Shown piece by piece: positions 17,138 through 27,874 of a DNA stretch of 64,000 nucleotides. The stretch comes from Patulibacter minatonensis DSM 18081 (GTDB lineage Bacteria > Actinomycetota > Thermoleophilia > Solirubrobacterales > Solirubrobacteraceae). The translations under genes were made by a program, and so were the position numbers. A model generated the notes under the pieces. It ran no database searches. It was given only the letters and a program-made list of their open reading frames with translations, and was not told the DNA's origin. The DNA is taken from NCBI RefSeq assembly GCF_000519325.1, contig NZ_KI912613.1, positions 3,446,854 to 3,510,853 on the forward strand, written 5' to 3'. Numbering within the stretch: position 1 is the first letter of the stretch; each line of letters begins with the position of its first letter.

Positions 17138-17614
17138 ATGGCCACCACCGAGAAGCAGATCGTCCCGTTCAGCGTCAGCGGCGAGGGCACCGGCGTCCTC
17201 CAGCGGATCGAGGTCGGGGGAGGGGGCACGGCGCACGTGTTCTCCACCGACACGGTCCCCCCGTTCGGCGGCGCCGACGCCGAGCCGAGCCCGCTCTCCT
17301 ACGTCCTCGGCGCGCTGACGGGCTGCAACCAGATCACGGTCCAGCTCGTCGCGAAGGACCTCGGGGTCTCGATCGGCCGCTTCAGCGCGGACGCGGTCGG
17401 CGACTTCGACCCGGCGGTGCTCGCCACCGGCGCCGAGGGGAACGCGAACTTCGACGCGATCCGCGTGGACGTCACCGTCGAGACCGACGCCGACGGGGCG
17501 ACCTTCGAGCGCCTCCGTGCCGAGACCGAGCGCCGGTGCCCCGTGACCCAACTGGCGATCCGCAGCGGCCTGGACTTCACGTCGACGTGGAAGGCCGTGC
17601 CGCTCGGCGGCTGA
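17138..17614 (+). CDS. OsmC/Ohr-family peroxide-reducing protein
   Basis: 158 aa OsmC-fold protein. Two redox cysteines are placed as in the family: Cys63 in LTGCNQITVQL on the central helix and Cys134 in ERRCPVTQL. SPLSYVLGALTGC is the typical OsmC motif. Members reduce organic hydroperoxides using the Cys pair with lipoylated or thiol reductants. The start ATG 17138 gives the standard length; the frame is open far upstream but that region holds a promoter and dyad. A long perfect hairpin follows the gene. Induction by organic peroxide through the upstream dyad is inference. Confidence 0.87.
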   Translation: MATTEKQIVPFSVSGEGTGVLQRIEVGGGGTAHVFSTDTVPPFGGADAEPSPLSYVLGALTGCNQITVQLVAKDLGVSIGRFSADAVGDFDPAVLATGAEGNANFDAIRVDVTVETDADGATFERLRAETERRCPVTQLAIRSGLDFTSTWKAVPLGG

Positions 17615-17622
17615 CGGTCGGC

Positions 17623-17649
17623 GCGTCCGTGCCGAACCGGCACGGACGC
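17623..17649 (+). terminator. Hairpin after OsmC gene
   Basis: GCGTCCGTGCC / GGCACGGACGC, 11 perfect base pairs with loop GAACC, nine bases after the stop codon. No U-tract. Confidence 0.65.
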
Positions 17650-17725
17650 TCGCGCCGTCGCTGCGACGCTGTCACCGTCGGTCGACGAGCGCTCGGACGG
17701 ACCGGGCCCGCGACAGGACGCACGG

Positions 17726-18361
17726 ATGACCGACGCCGAGACCACCGCCCCCGAGTACTGGGAGGCCTTCTACGCCGACCGCACGCCGCGCTGGAGCGGA
17801 GGCGCGAACGCGCTGCTCGTCGAGCACACGGCGGGGCTCCAGCCGGGGACCGCGCTCGACCTCGGCTGCGGGCAGGGCGGCGACGCGTTGTGGCTCGGTG
17901 GCGGCGGGTGGACGGTGACCGGGGTCGACGTGTCCGCCTCGGCGCTGGGCCTCGCCGAGGAGCACGCCTGGGCCGCGGACCTCGGCGGGAAGATCACCTG
18001 GGAGCGGCACGACCTCGCCGAGACGTTCCCGGAGGGGGCGTTCGACCTCGTCTCCGCCTGCTACCTGCAGTCGCCGGTGGCGATCCCGCGCGAGGAGATC
18101 CTCCGCCGGTCGGCGGTGGCGGTCGCGCCGGGCGGCACCCTCCTGGTCGTCAGTCACGCCGGGTGGCCCGCCTGGGTGACCGACGCCGACCCGACCGTCG
18201 TCTTCCGCTCCGCGGAGGGGATCCTCGAGGACCTGCTGCTGCCCGCGGGCGCGTGGGTCACGGAGGTGGTCGAGACCGTCGACCGCCCCGTCCTCGATCC
18301 CGACGGCGCGCCGGCGACGCGCCCGGACAACGTGGTCCGCGTCCGGCGAGCGTCCGTCTGA
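17726..18361 (+). CDS. Class I SAM-dependent methyltransferase
   Basis: 211 aa Rossmann-fold methyltransferase. Motif I is LDLGCGQGGDALWL, followed by TVTGVDVSASALGLAEEHA (acidic residue binding the SAM ribose), motif II-like FDLVSACYLQSP and motif III-like VAVAPGGTLLVVSH. It resembles the TehB/thiopurine group of small methyltransferases (YWEAFYADR-PRWSGGANALLVEH at the N-terminus), which often methylate small thiols, metalloids or drugs. AGGA precedes the ATG. It ends directly against the convergent NRAMP gene with no gap. Substrate unknown. Confidence 0.85.
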   Translation: MTDAETTAPEYWEAFYADRTPRWSGGANALLVEHTAGLQPGTALDLGCGQGGDALWLGGGGWTVTGVDVSASALGLAEEHAWAADLGGKITWERHDLAETFPEGAFDLVSACYLQSPVAIPREEILRRSAVAVAPGGTLLVVSHAGWPAWVTDADPTVVFRSAEGILEDLLLPAGAWVTEVVETVDRPVLDPDGAPATRPDNVVRVRRASV

Positions 18362-19711
18362 TCAGCCGAGGATCGTGTCGTAGATCAGGTAGAGGTTCAG
18401 CCCGATGATGATCGCCGCGATGACGCTCGCGGCCACCGTCGTCCGGCGCTGGTTGACGAGCGTGCCCATCACCCGGCGGTCGCTCGAGATCAGGATCAGC
18501 GGCACCAGGGCGAACGGGATGCCGAACGACAGGACGACCTGCGAGACGACGAGCACGTCGGTCGTCGGCAGGCCGAGCGCCAGGACGACCAGCGCGGGGG
18601 TCATCGTCACGAGGCGGCGGGCGAAGAGCGGGATCCGCCAGCTCATGAAGCCCTGCATGACGATCTGCCCCGCGTAGGTGCCGACGCTCGAGGACGAGAG
18701 GCCGGAGGCCAGCAGGGCGACGGCGAACGCGAGGGCCGCACCGCCGCCGACGTACTGCTCGAGCCCGCGGTGGGCGGCCTCGATCGAGTCGACGTCCGTC
18801 GCGCCGATGCGGAAGAACAGCGCCGCGGCGACGAGCATCATCGTGAGGTTGATCAGCCCGGCCATCGTCAGGCCCAGGCCGACGTCGATCCGCAGCCACC
18901 GCAGGAGCTGCCGGCGCTCGGCCTCGTCGCGCGGGGCCACCCGCTTCTGCGTCAGCGCCGAGTGCAGGTAGACGACGTGGGGCATCACCGTCGCGCCGAT
19001 GATGCCGACGACGAGGAGCAGCGACTCCGAGCCGGCGAGCCCGGGCGTCAGGCCGCCGAGGATCCCTGACGCCGACTGGTTGCCGACGGCGATCAGGTCG
19101 TAGACGAAGCCGATCGCCACGAGGGCGAGCATCGCGGCGATCGCGAGCTCGAACTTCCGGTACCCGCGCTGCTCGAGCGCGAGGATCGCGAAGGCGACGA
19201 CCGCGGTGATCAGTCCCGCCTCGAACAGCGGGACGCCGAAGAGCAGGTTCAGGCCGATGGCCGCGCCGACGAACTCCGCCATGTCGGTGGCGATCGCGAC
19301 GACCTCCGCCTGCGCCCAGAGCGCGAACCGCGTGCGGCGGCCGTACCGGTCGCGCGCGAGCTCGGGCAGGTTGTGGCCGGTGGCGAGCCCGGTCTTGGCC
19401 GACAGGTACTGCACGAGCATCGCCATCGCGCTCGACATCACGACGACCCAGACCAGCAGGTAGCCGAACTTCGACCCGGCCGAGATGTTCGTCGCGAAGT
19501 TGCCGGGATCGACGTACGCGACGGCCGCGACGAACGACGGGCCCAGCAGCGCGAGGCGGCCCTTGATCCGGCCGCTCGCCCGGACGGTCTCGAGATGGCT
19601 GGGGGTGAGGGGGACGTCCGGTGCTGGAGGGGCCGCGGCCCGGTCGTCCTGAAGTGTGGTCTCTATACGACCGATTGTATCGCATGCCAAAACCCCGGCC
19701 GTGCGCTCCAT
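18362..19711 (-). CDS. mntH: NRAMP-family divalent metal (Mn2+/Fe2+) transporter
   Basis: About 449 aa with 11 predicted transmembrane helices. TM1 holds the metal-binding DPGNFATN motif and the TM6 region holds MPHVVYLHSA (the Met-Pro-His motif), both required for proton-coupled Mn2+/Fe2+ import. DMAEFVGAAIGL is also conserved. Start uncertain: ATG 19711 has GGGGAG eight bases upstream, but the first 30 residues are atypical and the region includes AT-rich sequence with ATAC/GTAT dyad halves around 19662-19682, which could be a metal-responsive operator or promoter; a later non-ATG start is possible. Divergent from the MaoC gene. Confidence 0.88.
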   Translation of the reverse strand: MERTAGVLACDTIGRIETTLQDDRAAAPPAPDVPLTPSHLETVRASGRIKGRLALLGPSFVAAVAYVDPGNFATNISAGSKFGYLLVWVVVMSSAMAMLVQYLSAKTGLATGHNLPELARDRYGRRTRFALWAQAEVVAIATDMAEFVGAAIGLNLLFGVPLFEAGLITAVVAFAILALEQRGYRKFELAIAAMLALVAIGFVYDLIAVGNQSASGILGGLTPGLAGSESLLLVVGIIGATVMPHVVYLHSALTQKRVAPRDEAERRQLLRWLRIDVGLGLTMAGLINLTMMLVAAALFFRIGATDVDSIEAAHRGLEQYVGGGAALAFAVALLASGLSSSSVGTYAGQIVMQGFMSWRIPLFARRLVTMTPALVVLALGLPTTDVLVVSQVVLSFGIPFALVPLILISSDRRVMGTLVNQRRTTVAASVIAAIIIGLNLYLIYDTILG

Positions 19712-19760
19712 CCGGCAGACTCCCCGGCGCGCGATCCGGCGCACCAGACCTGGAGTAGCA

Positions 19761-20291
19761 ATGTCCGACGACCCGACCTTCACCCCCGGTACCGACGACC
19801 TCCCCGAGGTCCGCCACGCGACCGGCTCGCACCAGTACGGCCGCTACTTCGAGGAGTTCGAGGAGGGCGCGACCTACAAGCACTGGCCCGCGAAGACCGT
19901 CACGGAGGGGGACGACCACCTCTTCTGCCTCCTGACGATGAACCACCACCCGCTGCACCTGAACGACGTCTACGCCAAGCGGGCGCAGCAGGGCAAGAAC
20001 GTCGTCGTCGGCCCGTACGTCTACTCGCTGGCGCTCGGCATCTCGGTCTCGGACATCTCCGGCCTGGCGATCGCGAACCTCGCCACCGACGAGCTCTCGC
20101 ACCCCAACCCGGTCTTCCACGGCGACACGCTGTTCGTCGAGACCGAGGTCCTCTCGAAGAAGGCCTCGAAGTCGAAGCCCGACCGCGGCGTCGTGATCGT
20201 CCACACCCGCGTCTTCAACCAGGACGGCCTCCTCGTCGCCGAGTTCAAGCGCCGCGTGCTCGTCCCGAAGAAGAACCCGGGCCAGGACTGA
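19761..20291 (+). CDS. MaoC-family hydratase/dehydratase
   Basis: 176 aa hot-dog fold. YGRYFEEFEEGATYKHWPAKTVTEGDDHLFCLLTMNHHPLHLNDVYAK contains the hydratase signature, with Asp and His of the catalytic pair in the TEGDDH/NHHPLH region; FHGDTLFVETEVLSKKASKSKPDRGVV is the second half. In Actinobacteria such proteins often sit with CitE/malyl-CoA-lyase genes and are proposed to hydrate mesaconyl-CoA-like enoyl-CoAs. Here two lyases are present but not adjacent. GGAG lies eight bases before ATG. Convergent with signal peptidase across a strong hairpin. Substrate is inference. Confidence 0.85.
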   Translation: MSDDPTFTPGTDDLPEVRHATGSHQYGRYFEEFEEGATYKHWPAKTVTEGDDHLFCLLTMNHHPLHLNDVYAKRAQQGKNVVVGPYVYSLALGISVSDISGLAIANLATDELSHPNPVFHGDTLFVETEVLSKKASKSKPDRGVVIVHTRVFNQDGLLVAEFKRRVLVPKKNPGQD

Positions 20292-20298
20292 GGATCGG

Positions 20299-20327
20299 GC
20301 CCCGCCCCGGGGTTGCCGGGGCGGGGC
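20299..20327. terminator. Bidirectional hairpin between MaoC and lepB genes
   Basis: GCCCCGCCCCGG / CCGGGGCGGGGC, 12 perfect base pairs with loop GGTTG, between two convergent genes and usable from either side. Confidence 0.65.
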
Positions 20328-20392
20328 GCGCCGCGCCGCGCCGCGGTGCGGCACGGCGCACCCGGACCGGTCGGCGCGAGCAGTGGCGGGGC

Positions 20393-21013
20393 CTACAGCC
20401 CGCCGACCCGCTTGGGCGGCCAGTAGGTGCCGACCGCGTTGCCGATGATCCACTTCGTCCGGACCGGGCCCCAGAAGCGGCTGTCCTCGGACTGGCCGCG
20501 GTTGTCGCCGAGGACGTAGACCGTGTCCTTCGGGATCGTGATCGTCCGGGAGAACGTGCAGTCGGAGTCCCCGGAGCAGCCCCGGATGAAGGGCTCCTGC
20601 GTGGCCTTGCCGTTGCGGATCACGCGACCCCGCCGCAGCGCGATCCGGTCGCCCGGCACGCCGACGACGCGCTTGATGAACGTGTCCTTGTCGGACGACG
20701 TCGCGGGGACGGCGCACGGGGTGGGCGTGCCGCCGCCCTGGTCGGGGTCCTCGCACCGGCCGCCCGTGGCGTCCTGCGCGGGATGGAAGACGATGATGTC
20801 GCCGACCTTCGGTGTCGACCCCAGGCGGTGCCCGATCCGCTCGACGACGACCCGCTGCCCGATCGCGAGCGTGGGCTCCATCGACGGCGACGGGATCTGG
20901 TACGGCTTGACCGCGAGGGCCTGGACGGCGAAGACCCCGGCGAGGACGACCGCGATCGTCACGGCCATCGAGACGAGGGAGTTCCGCCGCAGGCGCTTGA
21001 GGGTCGCGAGCAC
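20393..21013 (-). CDS. lepB: Signal peptidase I
   Basis: 206 aa membrane-bound serine protease that cleaves Sec signal peptides. One N-terminal transmembrane segment (residues about 15-35), then box B with nucleophile Ser44 in IPSPSMEPTL, box D with general base Lys114 in TFIKRVVGVPGD, and box E GDNRGQSEDSRFWG. The extracytoplasmic domain has four Cys (RCEDPDQ, TPCAVP, RGCSGDSDC) that could form disulfides. GTG 21013 is chosen because it leaves a short basic cytoplasmic head (LKRLRRN) before the membrane helix. Divergent from the alkyltransferase-like gene. Confidence 0.93.
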   Translation of the reverse strand: MLATLKRLRRNSLVSMAVTIAVVLAGVFAVQALAVKPYQIPSPSMEPTLAIGQRVVVERIGHRLGSTPKVGDIIVFHPAQDATGGRCEDPDQGGGTPTPCAVPATSSDKDTFIKRVVGVPGDRIALRRGRVIRNGKATQEPFIRGCSGDSDCTFSRTITIPKDTVYVLGDNRGQSEDSRFWGPVRTKWIIGNAVGTYWPPKRVGGL

Positions 21014-21063
21014 CGGAGCATCGTGGCAGAGCCCCGGGCGGCGCGAGCCGCCACGATGTGACG

Positions 21064-21360
21064 ATGGGCGACGACGCACGGGAGTCCCGGATCCTCGACG
21101 GCGTTCGCGCGATCCCGGAGGGCTACGTGCGGACGTACGGCGACCTCGATCCCGGTGCCCCGCGCCTCGTCGGCCGCGTCCTGGCCACCCTCCACGAGGA
21201 CGTCCCGTGGCACCGGGTGGTGCGGGCCGACGGCAGCCTGACGCAGGGCGAACGGCAGGCGGAGCTGCTGCGGGCGGAGGACGTCCCGTTCCGGCCGTCG
21301 GGACGCGTCGACCTCGCCGCCGCCCGGCTCCCGCTGCCGCCGGGCGAGCACCTGGAGTGA
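21064..21360 (+). CDS. Alkyltransferase-like protein (ATL)
   Basis: 98 aa homologue of the C-terminal domain of O6-alkylguanine-DNA alkyltransferase. The active-site PCHRV is PWHRVV here (Trp49 replaces the acceptor Cys), the hallmark of ATL proteins, which bind O6-alkylguanine and hand the lesion to nucleotide excision repair rather than removing the alkyl group. PEGYVRTYGDLD is the DNA-binding helix region. CACGAT lies six bases before ATG 21064; GTG 21058 is an alternative start two codons upstream. Confidence 0.87.
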   Translation: MGDDARESRILDGVRAIPEGYVRTYGDLDPGAPRLVGRVLATLHEDVPWHRVVRADGSLTQGERQAELLRAEDVPFRPSGRVDLAAARLPLPPGEHLE

Positions 21361-21465
21361 CGACGGACGGGCGGCGCCGTCCCGCGGGGCGGTCGGCGCG
21401 ACGGGTCTCCGTGGCGTCGGACGGGTGCCCCCCGAGCGGGCCGGGCCGCCGGTCGGCGTGGGGCG

Positions 21466-22572
21466 TCAGGCCGTCGCGGTCACCGACGCGAGGGAGCGCG
21501 CCGCGGGCCCGACGTACCGCGCGCCCGGCCGGATCAGCCGCCCGGTCCGCCGCTGCTCGAGGACGTGCGCCGACCAGCCGGCCGTCCGCGCGCACACGAA
21601 CAGCGGCGTGAACAGCTCCTGGGGCACCCGGGCGTGGTCGAGGACCACGGCCGACCAGAACTCGACGTTCGTCGCCAGCACGCGGTCCGGCTTGCGCTCG
21701 CGCAGCGCGGCCAGCGCGGCGCGCTCGAGCTCCTGCGCGGCCGCGACGCGCGGCGAGCCCAGGTCCTCGGCCACCGCGCGCAGCGCCCGCGCCCGGGGGT
21801 CCTCCGCCCGGTAGATCCGGTGCCCGAAGCCCATCAGGCGCTCGCCGCGGTCCAGGGCGGCGGCGACCCAGCGCTCGGCGTCGCCCTCCGCCTCGACCGC
21901 GTCGAGCATCCGCAGCACCCGCGCGGGCGCCCCGCCGTGGAGGGGGCCCGACAGCGCCCCGACCGCGGCGCTCAGCGCGGCGGCGACGTCGGCGCCGGTG
22001 GACGCGACGACGCGCGCGGTGAACGTCGACGCGTTCATGCCGTGCTCGGCCGCGGTCGTCCAGTACGCGTCGATGGCGCGCGCCTCGTCGGGGTCGGCCT
22101 CGCCGCGCCACCGCAGGAGGAACCGCTCGGCCAGCGTCCGGCCCTCGTCGATCCGGGCCTGGGGGACCGGCGCGGACCCGCCGCCGCGGGCCGCCTGCGC
22201 GACGAACGACAACGTCGCCGACGCCGTCCGGCCGAGCTGGTCCCGCGCGACCTCCGGGCTGACGTCGACGAGCGGCTGGAAGCCCCACTCGGGCGCCAGC
22301 GCCGCGATCGCCGCCTGCACGTCGACCCGCGCGTCGCCGGACCGGAAGGCCAGCGGGTGCGGCCCGGCGGGCTGCAGCGGTCGGTCCGGTCGCCCGTCGA
22401 CGAGCAGGCCCCAGACCCGCTCGAACGGGACGACGCCCGCGAGCTCGCGGAGGTCGACCCCGCGGTACCGGAGCGCGCCGCCGTCGCGATCGGGCTCGGC
22501 GATCTCCGTGGCGAAGGCGAGCACGCCCTCGAGCCCCTCGTGCACCTGTGCGTCCTGCGTCCCCGTGCTCAT
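21466..22572 (-). CDS. Citrate/methylcitrate synthase-family protein
   Basis: 368 aa. Catalytic His212 (SGPLHGGAP) and His251 ([15 protein letters not shown]) are present; the third residue, usually Asp in NVDF, is Glu304 in [17 protein letters not shown], which from memory is the common form in the actinobacterial CitA group. [21 protein letters not shown] is the CoA/citrate-binding C-terminus. The reaction is condensation of acetyl-CoA or propionyl-CoA with oxaloacetate. GAGGAG gives a good ribosome site seven bases before ATG. Divergent from a second synthase fused to a DNA-binding domain, with a 72-base intergenic region that contains an operator-like repeat. Confidence 0.87.
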   Translation of the reverse strand: MSTGTQDAQVHEGLEGVLAFATEIAEPDRDGGALRYRGVDLRELAGVVPFERVWGLLVDGRPDRPLQPAGPHPLAFRSGDARVDVQAAIAALAPEWGFQPLVDVSPEVARDQLGRTASATLSFVAQAARGGGSAPVPQARIDEGRTLAERFLLRWRGEADPDEARAIDAYWTTAAEHGMNASTFTARVVASTGADVAAALSAAVGALSGPLHGGAPARVLRMLDAVEAEGDAERWVAAALDRGERLMGFGHRIYRAEDPRARALRAVAEDLGSPRVAAAQELERAALAALRERKPDRVLATNVEFWSAVVLDHARVPQELFTPLFVCARTAGWSAHVLEQRRTGRLIRPGARYVGPAARSLASVTATA

Positions 22573-22624
22573 GTCGCTCCTCGTCGGTCGGTCGATCCGA
22601 TCGTCCTCCCGCCGCGGTGGCGGC

Positions 22625-22644
22625 TCAACGTTGATCACGTCAAC
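22625..22644. promoter_or_regulatory. Operator-like repeat between divergent citrate synthase genes
   Basis: TCAACGTTGA (22625-22634, perfect palindrome) overlaps GTTGA-TCACG-TCAAC (22630-22644, perfect 5-bp inverted repeat). Three TCAAC/GTTGA half-sites lie within 20 bases and abut the ATG of the HTH-fused synthase. Confidence 0.5.
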
Positions 22645-23928
22645 ATGAGACGGATGGATCGCACGACGGGCGGGACGCAGCCGGGCGGTGGCGACCGGGC
22701 GGCGGACGGGTCCGCCGGACGGGCACCGGACGAGACCCTCACCGTCGCCGAGGCGGCGCGGCGGCTGGGCGTGAAGCCGGCGACCGTCTACGCCTACGTC
22801 AGCCGCGGGCTGCTCGAGCGCCACCCGTCGAGCGCGCGCCGTGCCACCCGCTTCCGACGGGCCGACGTCGAGCGCCTCGCCGGCCGCGCGCGCCGCACCG
22901 ACCGCTCGCCCGCGGTCGAGGCGGTCGTCGACACCGAGCTGACGCTGCTCGACCCCGACGGGCATCTCGCGTACCGCGGGCGCGACGTCGTCGGGCTCGC
23001 GCGGCACGCCGGGTTCGAGCGCACCGCCGCGCTGCTCTGGGAGGACGAGGAGCACGCCGCCTGGCACGCCGATCCGGCGATCGTCGCGGTGGTGCGCCGG
23101 GCGCTCGAGCCGCTGCCCCCGGACACCGACCCGGCGGTGCTCCTGCCGGTCGTCGTGGCGACCGTCCGCGCGCTCGACCCGTTCCGCAGCGACCGCCGGC
23201 CGGAGGCCGTGCGCGCCGCGGCCCGGACGGTCGTCGCCGCGTTCGTCGACGCGCTGCCCGCCGTCGGCCGACCGGTCGACGAGCGGATCGCGGCGCGGCT
23301 CTGGACGGTGCTCGCCCCCGACGACACGCACCCCGGTCCGGCGCAGCTGCGGGCCCTCGACGCCGCCCTCGTCCTGATGGCCGACCACGAGCTGGCCGCG
23401 TCGACCTTCGCGTCGCGCGTCGCGGCGTCGGCCTGGGCCGATCCCTACGGCGTGGTCCTGACGGGTCTCGGGCCGCTCGGCGGGGCGCTCCACGGCGCGA
23501 TGGCCGGGGCGGCGGAGCGCCTGCTCGTGGCGGCCGCCGGTCCGGGTGGCGCGGCGCGCGCGCTCGGCGAGGCCCTCGCGGGGGACGAGGTGCTCCCCGG
23601 GTTCGGGCACCGCGTCTACCGCGACCGCGACCCGCGGGCCGACCACCTCCTGGGGCTGCTGCCGGGGTGCGTGCGGGTGCCGGCCGCGGCCGCCGCTGCC
23701 GGCGACGTCGTGCGCCTCGCGGCCGACCGCGGGCTGCCCGCCCCGAACGCGGACCTCGGGCTCGCGGCGCTGACGACGTCGCTCGGTCTGCGGCCGGGGT
23801 CGGCGAGCACGATCTTCGGCCTGGCGCGCACCGTCGGGCTCGTCGCGCACGGCCTCGAGGAGTACCGGCACCGGCTGCGGTTCCGGCCCCGCGCGACGTA
23901 CGTGGGGGAGATCCCGGGCGGGCGGTGA
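22645..23928 (+). CDS. Citrate synthase with N-terminal helix-turn-helix domain
   Basis: 427 aa. Residues about 31-80 form a MerR/excisionase-type winged helix ([21 protein letters not shown][10 protein letters not shown], then [16 protein letters not shown]), followed by a full citrate-synthase domain with His283 (GALHGAM), His322 ([15 protein letters not shown]) and Asp370 (PNADLG). All three catalytic residues are retained, so it could be both enzyme and DNA-binding regulator. ATG follows immediately on operator-like repeats and there is no Shine-Dalgarno sequence, so autoregulation and a leaderless start are plausible. A second ATG is at 22654. It ends two bases before the convergent aminotransferase gene. 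Confidence 0.9.
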   Translation: MRRMDRTTGGTQPGGGDRAADGSAGRAPDETLTVAEAARRLGVKPATVYAYVSRGLLERHPSSARRATRFRRADVERLAGRARRTDRSPAVEAVVDTELTLLDPDGHLAYRGRDVVGLARHAGFERTAALLWEDEEHAAWHADPAIVAVVRRALEPLPPDTDPAVLLPVVVATVRALDPFRSDRRPEAVRAAARTVVAAFVDALPAVGRPVDERIAARLWTVLAPDDTHPGPAQLRALDAALVLMADHELAASTFASRVAASAWADPYGVVLTGLGPLGGALHGAMAGAAERLLVAAAGPGGAARALGEALAGDEVLPGFGHRVYRDRDPRADHLLGLLPGCVRVPAAAAAAGDVVRLAADRGLPAPNADLGLAALTTSLGLRPGSASTIFGLARTVGLVAHGLEEYRHRLRFRPRATYVGEIPGGR

Positions 23929-23930
23929 GC

Positions 23931-24611
23931 TCAGCGCAGGCCGCGCCAGGCCGTCGCGAGCTCGAGGACGCGGTCGTCGGGGCGGAGCGGCCGACCGTCG
24001 ATCGACGCGACCGGGACGACGCCCCGGCCGGCCGTGGTGACGAACGCGGAACGGGCGTCCGCCAGCTCGGCGACGGTCAGCGCATGCTCGGTCGCCCCGA
24101 TCTCCTCGAGGGCCCACCCGCGCGTCACGCCGGGGAGGACGCCGCGGACCGGGGGGGTCACCACGCGTCCGGTGGCGTCGACCACGAACAGCGACGCACG
24201 GCTGGTCTCGCCGACCAGACCGGCCTCCGAGGTGAGGAGCGGCTCGTCGGCGCCCGCGGCCGTCGCGAGCGCCTCGGCGGCCTCCGCCCACCCGCGGTCG
24301 GCGCGCTTCTGCTCCCGCGCCCCGTCGAGCGGGTCGAAGCCCGGGACGACGGCGAGCGCGACGGGGTCCGCGCGCTTCGGGGCGCGTGCGCGACTGGCCA
24401 CCCCGGTGCGTGCTTCGACGTCGAACCGCACCACGGTCGGGCGTCCTGCCGTCCGCAGCCACGTCGCGGCGAGGGACCGCACCGCCGACACCTGTCGCGG
24501 AGCCGCCCCGGAGCGCCGGAGGCGGAGGAGATGTCGATCAAACAGCCGGATCCGTCCGTCGTCGACGAGCACGGTTTCGAACAGGGGGATCTCGGGGCGC
24601 CGCCGGAACAC
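23931..24611 (-). CDS. Aminotransferase class IV (PabC/BCAT fold) protein
   Basis: About 226 aa, short for the family (usually 260-290). [27 protein letters not shown] is the N-terminal lobe typical of 4-amino-4-deoxychorismate lyase-like proteins; a Lys in [18 protein letters not shown] is the candidate PLP-binding residue; [37 protein letters not shown] is the conserved C-lobe with the PLP-binding Glu. It could be an ADC lyase (folate synthesis) or a branched-chain/D-amino-acid aminotransferase relative. Start uncertain: GTG 24611 gives the shortest sensible protein, GTG 24638 is an alternative. Confidence 0.78.
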   Translation of the reverse strand: MFRRRPEIPLFETVLVDDGRIRLFDRHLLRLRRSGAAPRQVSAVRSLAATWLRTAGRPTVVRFDVEARTGVASRARAPKRADPVALAVVPGFDPLDGAREQKRADRGWAEAAEALATAAGADEPLLTSEAGLVGETSRASLFVVDATGRVVTPPVRGVLPGVTRGWALEEIGATEHALTVAELADARSAFVTTAGRGVVPVASIDGRPLRPDDRVLELATAWRGLR

Positions 24612-24838
24612 GGGACCATCGTCCCACGCGGGCGCCACGGCACGAACCTCCGGTCCCGCCCCGGTCGCTACCGACGGTCGATTCGTGGTCGATCCTGCGT
24701 GGAGCTGATCGAACGTGGGCGGAAGTCGCGCCGCTGCGTACGGCCTACGTGACACCGCCCCGGATGCGCACCGCAGGGCGTCGCGCGTTCCGGTTGAATC
24801 CTTCGAATTCCTTGTTGGCCCTCCGGAGGACCAGTCCA

Positions 24839-26644
<1,806 letters not shown>

Positions 26645-26711
26645 GCGCGCTCGACGGTCCCGGCGCTGCGCCGGGTGCCGCCACCGTCGGACCGCCGAGC
26701 GGTCCGATGGG

Positions 26712-26745
26712 GACGAACGCCGCCGGTGCTCCGGCGGCGTTCGTC
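26712..26745 (+). terminator. Strong hairpin after pckG
   Basis: GACGAACGCCGCCGG / CCGGCGGCGTTCGTC, 15 perfect base pairs around TGCT, 68 bases after the stop codon; the best terminator-like structure in the window. Confidence 0.75.
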
Positions 26746-27027
26746 GTTCCGGGGCACACGCCGCGCGCCGGGCCGTCCGGACGACCGCGGCTCGGGTGTC
26801 CGTCGGCGCCAGGAGGTGGGACGTCGTGCCCCGGAACGGGCCCGGACGTGAGCGGCTCGTGAGAGTCGTCGCGAAAAGGCGTCCATCCGGACCTCCCGCG
26901 CGTTCCCAGGGACATGTCGACACGCGCGTGACCCCGGTCACGACGGCGGGCCGGCACGCATGGTCCCGGCGGGATCCGGTGCCCCGGCATCGGCCGCCAG
27001 TCCCCTGACCCATCAGAAGGAGTCCGC
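26746..27027. other. Intergenic stretch upstream of ferritin-like gene
   Basis: No coding sequence supported in the 383 bases between pckG and the next gene. After the pckG hairpin it holds the dyad at 26927-26942, a GCGAAAAGGCG patch near 26871 and an AAGGAG ribosome site at 27017-27022. Confidence 0.5.
26927..26942. promoter_or_regulatory. Perfect 7-bp dyad upstream of ferritin-like gene
   Basis: CGTGACC-CC-GGTCACG, a perfect palindrome about 85 bases before the ATG, in a region otherwise lacking features; operator-like. Confidence 0.4.
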
Positions 27028-27855
27028 ATGACGGACGTCACGAACCACCTGTACGAGACCATCGACGCGCAGAACGGTGACGAGTCCGCCGCCACGCGTC
27101 GTGGGCTCGTCAAGGGCACCGCCGTCGCGCTCGGCTCGCTCGGCCTCATGGGCCTCGCGACCGGCACCGCCGACGCCGCGTCGACCCGCGCGGTGAAGAC
27201 CGCCGACGCCAACAAGATCGAGACGATCGCGGCCGTCGCCGCCACCGCCGAGATCCTGGCGACGATCGTCAACACCGTCGGTGCCGAGAAGCTCGCCGGC
27301 CTGCTCGACGCCACGACCCTGCGCAACGTGCAGGCCGCGGCGCAGCAGGAGAAGAACCACTACGAGGTCCTGACGTCGAAGGCGATCGGCGGCAAGGCCG
27401 TCACCGACACGATCTACGTGCCGGACGAGGTCTTCTCCTCGCCGCAGGCCCTGCTGACGACCCTCGCCGTCGGCGACCAGGTCTTCATCAACGCCTACCT
27501 GCTGGCGACCACGGTGTTCGCGCGCCAGGGCACGATCACCGGCTCCAAGCTCGCCCGCTACGCGGCCGAGATCATGGGTGTCGAGGCGGTCCACCGCGCC
27601 CTGGCCCTGCAGTCGCTGGGCCAGCTCGGCAACGACCGCGCCTACTCGAAGTTCGCGCAGCGCGAGGACACCCCGGGTCTCCCGACGACCGGCTCGGGCG
27701 GCTTCTACGTCATCACCGACGCCGTCACGGTCCTCGAGTCGGCCGGCTTCGGCTTCGGCAAGCCGGGCAGCAAGCCCGGCACCGCCTACAAGTACGACGA
27801 GGTCGCCGCGCGCACCCCGACCGTCCCGGGCGTCAACACGCTGAAGCCCTCCTGA
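27028..27855 (+). CDS. Exported ferritin-like domain protein
   Basis: 275 aa. The N-terminus has a twin-arginine-like signal (TRRGLVKGTAVALGSLGLMGLATGTADA, residues about 24-50) that follows an unusually long polar leader. The mature part is mostly helical: KIETIAAVAATAEILATIVNTV, QAAAQQEKNHYEVLTSKAIG and RYAAEIMGVEAVHRALALQSLG give E-x-x-H pairs typical of ferritin-like/desiccation-related four-helix bundles. These may bind a di-metal centre; enzymatic role unproven. The strong AAGGAG site and very regular codon use suggest high expression. Two hairpins follow the gene. Possibly a stress or metal-storage protein at the cell surface. Confidence 0.82.
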   Translation: MTDVTNHLYETIDAQNGDESAATRRGLVKGTAVALGSLGLMGLATGTADAASTRAVKTADANKIETIAAVAATAEILATIVNTVGAEKLAGLLDATTLRNVQAAAQQEKNHYEVLTSKAIGGKAVTDTIYVPDEVFSSPQALLTTLAVGDQVFINAYLLATTVFARQGTITGSKLARYAAEIMGVEAVHRALALQSLGQLGNDRAYSKFAQREDTPGLPTTGSGGFYVITDAVTVLESAGFGFGKPGSKPGTAYKYDEVAARTPTVPGVNTLKPS

Positions 27856-27874
27856 TCCGAGGACGCTGAGCACG

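Noticed and set aside
21064-21360. Active O6-methylguanine-DNA methyltransferase
   Set aside because: The acceptor Cys is Trp (PWHRV), so alkyl transfer is not possible; called an ATL instead.
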